Of a stretch of DNA of 63,660 bases, positions 37,787 through 46,075 are shown piece by piece. The DNA is from Butyrivibrio sp. Su6 (GTDB lineage: Bacteria; Bacillota; Clostridia; Lachnospirales; Lachnospiraceae): contig NZ_FNUR01000018.1 in NCBI RefSeq assembly GCF_900108105.1, forward strand, positions 1 to 63,660. The letters run 5' to 3'. Position 1 is the first letter of the stretch; each line of letters begins with the position of its first letter. Position numbers and translations under genes: made by a program. The notes under the pieces are model-generated. The model did no database searches. It saw only the letters and a list, made by a program, of their open reading frames with translations, and was not told the origin of the DNA.

Positions 37787-37805
37787 TATGTTTTAGGAGT
37801 AGTAG

Positions 37806-39842
37806 ATGAGCGAAATTGACTATAAGTCTGCATATGAAAAAGAGAAACTAAAAAGTGCAGAGCTTGCCAGCAGAATAGCTGAGCTTGAAGATAAGAACCA
37901 GGAGCTTCAGTTTAAGCTGGACAGAATCAAGAATAATCCTATATGGAAGGCTTCAACACCTGCGCGAAATACCATGCACTGGGTGATCAGACAAAGAGAC
38001 CGTATCAGAAACCAGGGCTCTTTAAAGGGAGTTATTGCCAAGATAAAGTACAAGCAGATTGAGAAAAAGGCCATGACTCACTACGGAACAGAGAGCTTTC
38101 CAAGTGAGGAGACAAGGAGAGAGCAGGAGAATACTAAGTTTGAATATGAACCACTAATTTCAATACTGGTACCTTTATACAACACTCCTGAGAAGTTTTT
38201 AAGAGACATGGTTGAGTCAGTTTTGGCGCAGACCTACTCTAATTGGCAGCTTTGTCTTGCTGATGGTTCTGATGCTGAACACATAGCGCTTGTTTCAAGG
38301 ATCGTTAAGGAGTATCAGGATAAAGACGGCAAGAACCGCATCAGCTATATGAAGCTTGAGAAGAATGAGGGTATTTCAGGAAATACCAATCACTGTCTTG
38401 AGCTGGCTAAAGGTGAATATATAGGTCTTTTTGATCATGACGATATTCTTCATCCTGAGGTCCTTTACTGGTATGTAAAGGCAATCAATGAGGAAAAGGC
38501 AGATTATCTCTACTGTGATGAGACAACCTTTAAGGGCGACGACATCAACAAGATGATAACCATGCACTTTAAGCCTGATTATGCAATCGATAATTTAAGA
38601 GCTAATAACTATATTTGTCATTTCAGCGTATTTAAAAGAACTCTTTTGGACGGAACAGAGCTCTTTAGAACCAAGTTTGACGGAAGCCAGGACCATGACA
38701 TGATCCTTCGCCTCACAGACAGGGCTGAGCACATCGTTCATATTCCAAAGCTTTTGTATTACTGGAGATCCCACGCAGGGTCAGTTGCATCAGATATCAA
38801 TGCAAAACCTTATGCTATTGAGGCCGCAAAGGGAGCAGTTGCTGATCATTTAAGGCGTCATGGCTATGATCACTTTAAGATCACAAGTACCAGAGCCTTT
38901 GAGACAATCTTTAAGATCTCTTACGAGGTTGTGGGAACGCCAAAGATAAGCATTGTGATCCCTAACTGCGAACACGCTGAGGACCTTAAGAGATGTATTG
39001 ATTCAATCTATGAGAAATCTGTTTACGACAACTACGAGATAATAGTTGTTGAGAATGGCAGCAAGGGTTCAGAAATAAAGGGCTATTATGAAGAGCTTAA
39101 GAATGGCTCCCTAAAAGATATTGTGAAGGTTGTTGATTTCTACGAGAATGGGCTTCACTTAAATGCAGACGGCTCAAAGCCGGCATTTAACTATTCAGCA
39201 GTTGTAAACTACGGAGTTTCAAAATCTACCGGTGAATATATAGTTCTTTTGAATAATGATACTCAGGTTATCACAGTTAACTGGATGGAAGAGCTCCTTA
39301 TGTACGCCCAGAGAAGTGACGTGGGTGCGGTTGGTGCCAAGCTCTACTTCCCTGACAGAAAGATTCAGCACGCAGGAGTTGTGTTAAAACTCGGTGCTCA
39401 CAGAACTGCAGGTCATTCACACTATGGACAGGCGGGTATGAATCTTGGATACATGGGACGCCTCTGCTATGCACAGGACGTAAGCGCTGTTACAGGTGCA
39501 TGCCTCATGGTCAGCAGGGCAAAATACGATGAAGTCGGCGGCTTTGACGAGGGCTTCCAGGTAAGTCTCAACGATGTGGACTTCTGTTTAAAGCTCCGTG
39601 ATAAGGGTTATCTGAACGTATTCACACCATTTGCAGAGCTGTTCCATTATGAATCACTGTCCAGAGGCCTTGATCTTGAAGGTGAAAACGCAAAGCGCTA
39701 CGAGGCAGAGTCAGAGCACTTCAGGACTAAATGGAAAAAAGTTCTCGATAAGGGAGACCCTTACTACAATCCGAACTTCTCACTTGATAGAAGTGATTTT
39801 AGCCTTAATGTAGAAGGTTATTCGAGCCTGAGAACACAGTAA
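37806..39842 (+). CDS. Tandem-domain GT2 glycosyltransferase
   Basis: 678 residues; GGAG about 10 bases before ATG 37806. Residues 1-45 form a coiled coil. The first GT-A domain starts near 118 with ISILVPLYNTPEKFL, with GLFDHDDILHP as its DXD block. A second GT-A domain starts near 380 with ISIVIPNCEHAEDLKR, with LLNNDTQV and LNDVDFCLKLRDKGY. Both domains look intact, unlike the neighbours at 35675 and 43641, so this enzyme could add two sugars or alternate linkages. It is the last gene before the insertion sequence. Confidence 0.85.
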   Translation: MSEIDYKSAYEKEKLKSAELASRIAELEDKNQELQFKLDRIKNNPIWKASTPARNTMHWVIRQRDRIRNQGSLKGVIAKIKYKQIEKKAMTHYGTESFPSEETRREQENTKFEYEPLISILVPLYNTPEKFLRDMVESVLAQTYSNWQLCLADGSDAEHIALVSRIVKEYQDKDGKNRISYMKLEKNEGISGNTNHCLELAKGEYIGLFDHDDILHPEVLYWYVKAINEEKADYLYCDETTFKGDDINKMITMHFKPDYAIDNLRANNYICHFSVFKRTLLDGTELFRTKFDGSQDHDMILRLTDRAEHIVHIPKLLYYWRSHAGSVASDINAKPYAIEAAKGAVADHLRRHGYDHFKITSTRAFETIFKISYEVVGTPKISIVIPNCEHAEDLKRCIDSIYEKSVYDNYEIIVVENGSKGSEIKGYYEELKNGSLKDIVKVVDFYENGLHLNADGSKPAFNYSAVVNYGVSKSTGEYIVLLNNDTQVITVNWMEELLMYAQRSDVGAVGAKLYFPDRKIQHAGVVLKLGAHRTAGHSHYGQAGMNLGYMGRLCYAQDVSAVTGACLMVSRAKYDEVGGFDEGFQVSLNDVDFCLKLRDKGYLNVFTPFAELFHYESLSRGLDLEGENAKRYEAESEHFRTKWKKVLDKGDPYYNPNFSLDRSDFSLNVEGYSSLRTQ

Positions 39843-39853
39843 TCGACTTTATA

Positions 39854-39862
39854 TGCTATAAT
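39854..39862 (+). promoter_or_regulatory. Isolated extended -10 element upstream of the IS
   Basis: TGCTATAAT (TGn plus consensus TATAAT) lies 12 bases after the GT stop. No good -35 is seen. It may be the original promoter of the phosphosugar mutase gene, now separated from it by the insertion sequence. A hairpin CTGTGG/CCACAG (39888-39916) is in the presumed leader. Confidence 0.35.
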
Positions 39863-40020
39863 ATTATAGGTGTTTCAGAATATTAAACTGTGGAAATAGA
39901 GTGGTAGCATCCACAGATAAATAGATAGTGTAAAGTCGGCTATGAAAAACTGAGCCCAAGAAAAAAGGCTCAATCGAACCTTGAAAATGTAGATATTGAC
40001 CACTATAGGCTCTCCGAGGG

Positions 40021-40128
40021 CTTAGGGCGCCGCCCTAAGAACCTGCAAGGGACTCATCCCTTGACCCGTTAATCGGGCTCTGCCCGAACCCGTCCTCGCC
40101 GGAAGCAGGCCAGCAAGCGTGCTTGCTG
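40021..40128. repeat. Array of four perfect hairpins in the IS left region
   Basis: CTTAGGGC/GCCCTAAG (40021-40039), CAAGGG/CCCTTG (40046-40063), CGGGC/GCCCG (40074-40086) and CAGCAAGC/GCTTGCTG (40111-40128). All have short loops of 2-6 bases. The GC content is far above that of the surrounding genes. They lie downstream of the minus-strand transposase and could end its transcript, block read-in, or act as transposase binding sites. Confidence 0.6.
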
Positions 40129-40240
40129 ACCAGAGGTATAGGATAATCCGTGAACCTTATGTCAAGTAACTTTCGCGGCATATCCTCGCGCGGAGCGCTC
40201 CGGTATTCCACGGTTTCCTTGACAACGGTTCCGCTCCTGT

Positions 40241-41698
40241 TTATGCAGTTGCACCTTGCTGGATGTTAAGGATGGTTTGCTGACCAAGTATTATCAGCAT
40301 CTGCCATTTACCTGGCATATTGCCTGCGTTCATGACCATGTCATCTACTACAGGCGGCTTGAAACCGTTATGTTTGTGAGGCCTCAGAAAGTTGTAATAC
40401 GCAACCCAGAGAGCAAGATCATAGTTGGCGCCATCATAGTTATCAAAGCCGTTGGTTGGTCGGTAGGATTCCTTATAAGTACGGTTAAGTCGTTCGATCA
40501 TCTGCTTGTATGGGCGGAACTCTGCAGATACTGCATCGTCGTTCGTAAGTCCCAATACCTGAGTAATGTCGAACTTAAAGCTCTTACCGAAATGAATGAA
40601 GAACTGCTGGGCAGCTAGAGGATATGCACTGTAGGCATCAGCAATAAACTTGAAGTTTTGGGGTAACTCTTTCAAGTGCTGAAAGGCCATCCTCATCGCC
40701 ATGATACAAGGGCCGACGCCTCTGTTATCTGAGACCTGATAACCAATGATAGCCCTGCTTGCGGCATCCATGATGAACCAGATGAAGCCTTTGATACCAC
40801 GGACTTTGATGTATGTTTCATCGGCTGTGAATACGGATTCCTTTTCGTAAGGATATGTATCAACAAAAGGCTTTATACACAAAGCGGCAGTCTTGCAGTA
40901 GTTGGCAACCATCTGATGTGAGACGGAAATACCGTACAGATCCTGGAGCGCATGAGATGTCTTGCGCAGAGACAGACCAAGGTTGACATGCATAGTAAGG
41001 CACAGGGACATGATATAAGCATTGTTCTTGATGAACTTGAGTGAAGAGGCATTCTTTGGAAGAGAGGTTATATCCATCTTGAAGAAATCTATCACGAATT
41101 CGCGGTAGATGTAGTGAAGTTTGTAGTTGTTCTTGCCATAGGCTTCTTCAAGATCTTCCTTACTGACTTTCTTAAGATTGTGCAGATAGTAAGGACACTT
41201 GGGATTAACGCACTTGTGTATTATGAAATGCTTGCGGTCTTTCTTATGAACGAGGCTGTGAGAACAGTAAGGGCATTTAAGGGTAAGATGTTTCTCAAAT
41301 CTGTTTTCATCCGGACTGAATGCAGTCTGACAAACCTTGCACAGAAGTTGGCCCGCCTTACCATTGTTCCTATAAAGGAATGGCTGTGGAGCATTGCAGG
41401 ATGGGCATGTGCAGTCCTCTGGTATATCGCATTCGGAACGACGACGGATAGGCTTAACAGGTTTGCCATACCGCTGTTCATAGTAGTTGTTGAGATCTTT
41501 CCAGTCCCAATCCTGGTGATGGTAAACAATTCTAGGAAGCTTATCAATCTTAAACTTCTGATATTTGGGTGAATGAGAGTCCTCGTAAGCCCATTGCTTT
41601 AAGGGAATATATCTACAGATGAAGTTAATTAACCAGCAGTTCTGTTGATAGAGCTGTTGAATGAGTTGAAGTAAATAAAGTATAATGTCCATGAGCAT
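40241..41698 (-). CDS. DDE-type transposase with N-terminal zinc ribbons
   Basis: 485 residues. Two Cys-rich zinc ribbons lie at about 96-123 (CTCPSC ... CKVC) and 142-168 (CPYC ... CVNPKC). The RNase H-like core has the triad Asp293 (FTADETYIKV), Asp354 (FIADAYSAYP) and Glu402 (MIERLNRTYKE). It would cut and join the element ends. The layout is reminiscent of IS6/IS240-like DDE enzymes but the exact family is not certain. The start is ATG 41696-41698 read on the minus strand, with AAGGA just before. The frame is intact, so the element may be active. Confidence 0.85.
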   Translation of the reverse strand: MLMDIILYLLQLIQQLYQQNCWLINFICRYIPLKQWAYEDSHSPKYQKFKIDKLPRIVYHHQDWDWKDLNNYYEQRYGKPVKPIRRRSECDIPEDCTCPSCNAPQPFLYRNNGKAGQLLCKVCQTAFSPDENRFEKHLTLKCPYCSHSLVHKKDRKHFIIHKCVNPKCPYYLHNLKKVSKEDLEEAYGKNNYKLHYIYREFVIDFFKMDITSLPKNASSLKFIKNNAYIMSLCLTMHVNLGLSLRKTSHALQDLYGISVSHQMVANYCKTAALCIKPFVDTYPYEKESVFTADETYIKVRGIKGFIWFIMDAASRAIIGYQVSDNRGVGPCIMAMRMAFQHLKELPQNFKFIADAYSAYPLAAQQFFIHFGKSFKFDITQVLGLTNDDAVSAEFRPYKQMIERLNRTYKESYRPTNGFDNYDGANYDLALWVAYYNFLRPHKHNGFKPPVVDDMVMNAGNMPGKWQMLIILGQQTILNIQQGATA

Positions 41699-41857
41699 TG
41701 ATTCCTTATTTGTTATTTTGGATGTTTGGTCGCTGACATTATACCAAAAAGGGAGGTCAATGCTCTTTTTATTTTGAACCCCCGATAAATCAAGGTTTTA
41801 TAAATAAAAAAGGGGTGTCGACTAGACACTACCGATAAATACTAGGAGGAAAGAGAT
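41699..41857. other. IS right end and phosphosugar mutase leader
   Basis: About 80 bases belong to the IS end. Then CCGATAAAT occurs twice, at 41782-41790 and 41832-41840. A short palindrome GTGTCGACTAGACAC lies at about 41815-41829. AGGAGGAAAG serves the ATG at 41858. No clear promoter for that gene is seen on this side of the IS. Confidence 0.4.
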
Positions 41858-43597
41858 ATGAGCAAAGCTACAGAACAGTTTGAATATTGGCTTAACAATG
41901 ATTATTTTGACCAGGAGACAAAGAATGAGCTCCTTGCTATCAGAAACAATGCTGATGAGGTCGAAGATCGTTTCTATAAAGAACTTGAATTTGGTACTGG
42001 CGGACTTCGTGGAGTTATCGGAGCCGGCACAAACAGAATGAACAAATACACTGTAAGAAAGGCTACACAGGGTCTTGCTAATTATATTAAAAAGCACGGC
42101 GGAGCTGATGCAGCAAAGAAGGGCGTTGCTATTTCCTATGACTGCAGAAAGTTTTCTCCTGAGTTTGCAGAGGAGACAGCTCTTTGTCTTGCAGCAAACG
42201 GAATCAAGGCTTATGTAAGTGATATCCTTCGTCCTACACCTGAGCTTTCTTTTGCACTTAGAGAGTTTGGATGTATCGCAGGTGTAATGGTTACAGCTTC
42301 TCACAATCCACCTGAGTACAACGGATATAAGGTATACTGGGAGGACGGCGCACAGATCACACCTCCTCACGATACAGGAATCATCAGTGAGGTTATGGCT
42401 ATCACTGATTACAACGAAGTTAAGACAATGCCAAAGGAAGAGGCTGTTAAGGCAGGTCTTTATGAGTCATTTGGCGAAGAGCTTGATGATAAGTACATGG
42501 TTGAACTTAAAAAGCAGATCATTCATCAGGATGTTATTGATGAGATGGCTGATAAGTTCACTATCGTTTACACACCATTCCACGGAACAGGTAATCTTCC
42601 TGTGAGAAGAGTTCTTAAGGAACTTGGCTTCAAGAATGTGTTCGTAGTACCTGAGCAGGAGCTTCCGGATCCTGACTTCACAACACTTGATTATCCTAAC
42701 CCTGAGGATCCTAAGGCATTTAAGCTTGCCCTTGAGCTTGCAAAAGAGAAGGATGCAGACATTGTTCTTGCAACTGACCCTGATGCAGACCGTCTTGGAA
42801 TCTATGCAAAAGATACAAAGACAGGCGAGTATGTAGGATTTACAGGTAACATGTCAGGTATGCTCATCGGTGACTACATCTTAAGAGAGCGCACAAAGAC
42901 AAACACAATGCCGGCTAACCCTGCATTTGTTACTACAATCGTTACTACAAACATGGCTAAGGCTGTTGCTAAAAAATACGGCTGCCACTACATCGAAGTT
43001 CTTACAGGATTTAAGTACATCGGCGAGCAGATCAAGCTCTTCGAGCAGAACGGTCAGTCTCACAACTATGTATTTGGTCTTGAGGAGTCCTATGGATGTC
43101 TTGCTGGAACACACGCAAGAGATAAGGACGCTGTTGTTGCAGTTATGTGCCTCTGCGAGCTTGCTGCTTTCTACAAAAAGCAGGGCAAGAGCGTATGGGA
43201 TGCTATGATCGATATGTACGAGGAGTACGGTTATTACAAGGAAGGCCAGTACTCAATCACAATGAAGGGCAAGGAAGGCGCAGAGCAGATCGCAGCACTT
43301 ATGGATAAGCTCCGCAGCAATCCACCTAAGGAGTTTGGTCAGTGGAAGGTTGAAGAGTTCAGAGACTACAAGACAGGTAAGACTCTGGATATGGCTACAG
43401 GCAAGGAAGGCGAGACAGGACTTCCTACATCAAATGTTCTTTATTTTGCACTTGATAACGATGCCTGGTGCTGTGCAAGACCTTCAGGCACAGAGCCTAA
43501 GATCAAGTTCTACATGGGTGTTAAGGGAAAAGACCTTGCTGATGCAGACAAACTTCAGGAAGAGCTTACAGCTGCAGTTAAGGCTGTGATAGGCTGA
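41858..43597 (+). CDS. Phospho-sugar mutase (phosphoglucomutase/phosphomannomutase family)
   Basis: 579 residues, typical of the long Firmicutes PgcA-type enzymes. FGTGGLRGVIGAGTNRMN is the substrate entry block, VTASHNPPEYNGYKVYW holds the phosphoserine, ATDPDADRLGIY the metal-binding Asp cluster, GLEESYG the sugar-binding loop and RPSGTEPKIKFY the phosphate-binding end. It interconverts glucose-6-phosphate and glucose-1-phosphate, feeding RfbA and UDP-glucose synthesis. A GAGGAAAG site is present. The upstream IS may have changed its promoter. Confidence 0.93.
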   Translation: MSKATEQFEYWLNNDYFDQETKNELLAIRNNADEVEDRFYKELEFGTGGLRGVIGAGTNRMNKYTVRKATQGLANYIKKHGGADAAKKGVAISYDCRKFSPEFAEETALCLAANGIKAYVSDILRPTPELSFALREFGCIAGVMVTASHNPPEYNGYKVYWEDGAQITPPHDTGIISEVMAITDYNEVKTMPKEEAVKAGLYESFGEELDDKYMVELKKQIIHQDVIDEMADKFTIVYTPFHGTGNLPVRRVLKELGFKNVFVVPEQELPDPDFTTLDYPNPEDPKAFKLALELAKEKDADIVLATDPDADRLGIYAKDTKTGEYVGFTGNMSGMLIGDYILRERTKTNTMPANPAFVTTIVTTNMAKAVAKKYGCHYIEVLTGFKYIGEQIKLFEQNGQSHNYVFGLEESYGCLAGTHARDKDAVVAVMCLCELAAFYKKQGKSVWDAMIDMYEEYGYYKEGQYSITMKGKEGAEQIAALMDKLRSNPPKEFGQWKVEEFRDYKTGKTLDMATGKEGETGLPTSNVLYFALDNDAWCCARPSGTEPKIKFYMGVKGKDLADADKLQEELTAAVKAVIG

Positions 43598-43640
43598 GCC
43601 GAGAGCAAAACTTCTTCATTTTAAAACTCAGGAGATATTT

Positions 43641-45092
43641 ATGGGCATAAAGAATGCGGCTAAAAAGACAATAGCATATGCAAAACGCAATGGTGCTAGG
43701 GCTGCATTCTTTGCTGCCATTGAGAGATTGTCCGACAACAGGAAAGAAAAGTATACATACAATGAATTGTCAGAGGCTGTACTTAATGAGCAGAAGCAGG
43801 AGTACAAGGCTCTGGCTGAAACAGGAGGCGCTTTGCGGTTTAGCATTGTAGTGCCTCTTTTTAATACTCCGGAGAAATACCTTCGACAGATGATAGATTC
43901 CGTAGTCGCTCAGACCTACGGCAATTGGGAGCTGGTTCTTGCAGATGCTTCACCCCTTGAATCTGACCTGGTAAAAGAGTATATGAAGGAAGACCCAAGG
44001 ATTAAATATTTTTACCTTGGTTCCAATGAGGGAATTTCAGAAAACACAAACAGAGGTTTAGAGAAGGCAAAAGGGGATTATATAGGTCTTTTGGATCATG
44101 ACGATCTCCTTACACCGGACGCATTATATGAAGTTTCAAGAGTTATCAGAAAGAGCATGTCAAGGAATCACCTGACACAGTTTCAGGCATGCCCTATAAG
44201 GCTGATTTATTCAGATGAAGACAAGTTTGATGACCATAAGAACCTTTACTATGAGCATCATCAAAAGCCTTCATTTAATTTGGATTATCTTTTGTCCAAT
44301 AACTATATCTGCCATTTCACAGTAATGAGGGCTGATATAATAAAGAGACTTAAATTCAGGAAAAAGTACGATGGAGCTCAGGATTTTGACCTGGTTTTAA
44401 GGGCATGCCTTGAGGCAACGCTGACAATGCCTATGGCTACTGATCAGATTGCACACATTGATAAGGTTCTTTATCATTGGAGATGCCACAAGGGTTCCAC
44501 AGCATCCAACCCTGCCAGCAAAATGTATGCCTATGAAGCGGGACAGATTGCTATAGGTGATGCCCTTAAGAATTTTGGAGTGGAGGCGGAGATTGCCCAG
44601 CTCCCTCACCTTGGCTTTTACCGTGCAGGTTATGGGGGTGATATCTTTTCCCAGAGAAAAGACATTGGCTGTGTCGGTGGCAAGCTCATAAATAAGAAAG
44701 GCAGAGTTGCCGGCGGCATCTACAAAAAAGATGGAACCGCAATCTTCAAGGGAATGCCTTTTGGATACAGCGGTGGCCTTCAGCATAAGGCTGTTGTGCA
44801 GCAGGACTGCTACGCAGTGGATATCAGATGCATGGCACTTAGACCAGAGTTTGCGGAAGCCTTTAAGGATATTGCGGGTTTTGAGTATGAGGATACCTTT
44901 AGCGATTTGCAAGGGAACATGACTGATAAGTCTCATGATGATGTTCAGGTTGAGAGCAAAAGGGAATATCTTGATAATATCAACAGTTTGACCGAGGAAG
45001 AAATCCTTAAGATCAACTTAAAGATCGGGGAAGAGATGAAAAGACGTGGCTTAAGGGTTATGTGGGATCCTCAGGTCGTCAGGAAAATATAG
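43641..45092 (+). CDS. GT2 glycosyltransferase with degenerate second domain
   Basis: 483 residues; AGGAGA before ATG 43641. The GT-A domain starts near 70 with FSIVVPLFNTPEKYLRQM, with GLLDHDDLLTP as DXD block and HWRCHKGSTASNP at the end; it closely resembles the first domain at 37806. Residues about 330-483 match only the second half of a second GT domain (IGCVGGKLINKKGRVAGG), lacking the nucleotide-binding strand. One active site is therefore expected. It belongs with the three neighbours to one polymer pathway. Confidence 0.8.
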   Translation: MGIKNAAKKTIAYAKRNGARAAFFAAIERLSDNRKEKYTYNELSEAVLNEQKQEYKALAETGGALRFSIVVPLFNTPEKYLRQMIDSVVAQTYGNWELVLADASPLESDLVKEYMKEDPRIKYFYLGSNEGISENTNRGLEKAKGDYIGLLDHDDLLTPDALYEVSRVIRKSMSRNHLTQFQACPIRLIYSDEDKFDDHKNLYYEHHQKPSFNLDYLLSNNYICHFTVMRADIIKRLKFRKKYDGAQDFDLVLRACLEATLTMPMATDQIAHIDKVLYHWRCHKGSTASNPASKMYAYEAGQIAIGDALKNFGVEAEIAQLPHLGFYRAGYGGDIFSQRKDIGCVGGKLINKKGRVAGGIYKKDGTAIFKGMPFGYSGGLQHKAVVQQDCYAVDIRCMALRPEFAEAFKDIAGFEYEDTFSDLQGNMTDKSHDDVQVESKREYLDNINSLTEEEILKINLKIGEEMKRRGLRVMWDPQVVRKI

Positions 45093-45103
45093 GGAAAGAG
45101 CTT

Positions 45104-46075
45104 ATGGAAAAAGTTTCGGTTATTATTCCCAATTACAATGGAAAAAAGTTTTTGACTGATTGCCTTGAAAGTCTGAAAAAGCAGACTTTCAGGGATTTTA
45201 GAGTGCTTATTGTTGACAACGGTTCAACAGATGGAAGTCAGGATTTTATTAAGAATAACTATCCAAGGGTGACTTTGGTGGCGCTTCCTGAAAATACTGG
45301 CTTTGCCAATGCGGTTAATATCGGCATAAAATCCTGCGAGTCAGAGTATGTCTTTTTACTAAACGATGATACTGTCTGCTCGGAAGATGTTCTTGAAAGA
45401 TTAGTATCCACCATGGACAGGAAAAAGAAGATCTTCAGCGCTCAGGCCAAGATGCTTCAGTTTAAAGAGCCCCACCTTATCGATGATGCGGGGGATCTTT
45501 ACTGTGCTTTGGGGTGGGCTTTTTCTCCGGGAAGAGACAAGGATAACAAATATTTTTCAAGCATAGAACCTGTGACCAGCGCCTGCGCGGGAGCCGCAAT
45601 TTACAGGAGAGAGTTGTTTGACGAAGTTGGACTTTTTGACCCTGCACATTTTTGCTATCTTGAGGATGTGGACCTTGGCTACAGGGCCAGATTAAAGGGA
45701 TATATCAATGTCTGCGAGCCCAGAGCCATAGTTTATCACGCAGGAAGTGGCACAAGTGGTTCAAGATATAACAGATTTAAGGTTGAACTAACAGCGGGTA
45801 ATAATTTATACTTTATCTATAAAAATATGCCTATCCTTCAGATAGCGATAAATCTGCCACTCATTCTGGCAGGTATATTGATAAAGCATGTTTTTTATAC
45901 AAAGAGGGGACTTGGAGGAGCACATCTTAAGGGGCTTGCCCTTGGCTTATCCAAGATTAGAGTTAATGCCGACAAAAGAGTGGCATTTGGGAAAAAAGAA
46001 ATCTTTAACAGTTTAAGGATGCAGCTGGAGCTGTGGATTAACTGTGCCAGGAAGTTTGGGGCTGTATTTTTATGA
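45104..46075 (+). CDS. GT2 glycosyltransferase, WbbL/rhamnosyltransferase-like
   Basis: 323 residues from ATG 45104 (GGGAAAGAG upstream; earlier ATG 45062 overlaps the previous gene). VSVIIPNYNGKKFLTDCL, VDNGSTDGS, FLLNDDTV (DXD) and CYLEDVDLGYRARLKGY are complete GT2 motifs of the rhamnosyltransferase WbbL type. A C-terminal amphipathic or membrane segment follows. It overlaps the next gene by four bases (ATGA), so translation is coupled with the initiating transferase. Confidence 0.85.
   Translation: MEKVSVIIPNYNGKKFLTDCLESLKKQTFRDFRVLIVDNGSTDGSQDFIKNNYPRVTLVALPENTGFANAVNIGIKSCESEYVFLLNDDTVCSEDVLERLVSTMDRKKKIFSAQAKMLQFKEPHLIDDAGDLYCALGWAFSPGRDKDNKYFSSIEPVTSACAGAAIYRRELFDEVGLFDPAHFCYLEDVDLGYRARLKGYINVCEPRAIVYHAGSGTSGSRYNRFKVELTAGNNLYFIYKNMPILQIAINLPLILAGILIKHVFYTKRGLGGAHLKGLALGLSKIRVNADKRVAFGKKEIFNSLRMQLELWINCARKFGAVFL

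Larger units (their letters stand above)
39979..41779 (-). mobile_element. Insertion sequence with one transposase gene and hairpin-rich end
   Basis: The core is the transposase at 40241-41698. Sequence near both edges shares an imperfect inverted pattern: CTTGAAAATG...ATATTGACC at about 39979-40003 versus the reverse complement of the right edge (GTTCAAAATA...GCATTGACC, about 41754-41776). The left side holds four GC-rich hairpins. No clear target duplication was found, so edges are approximate. It lies between two glycan genes and points opposite to them. Confidence 0.6.

Noticed and set aside
40021..40128. Hairpin array as a CRISPR
   Set aside because: The four stems differ in sequence and spacing; there are no identical repeats or spacers, and no cas genes.
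40256..41572. Plus-strand frames across the transposase gene
   Set aside because: They are antisense shadows of an intact DDE transposase with full zinc ribbons and catalytic triad.
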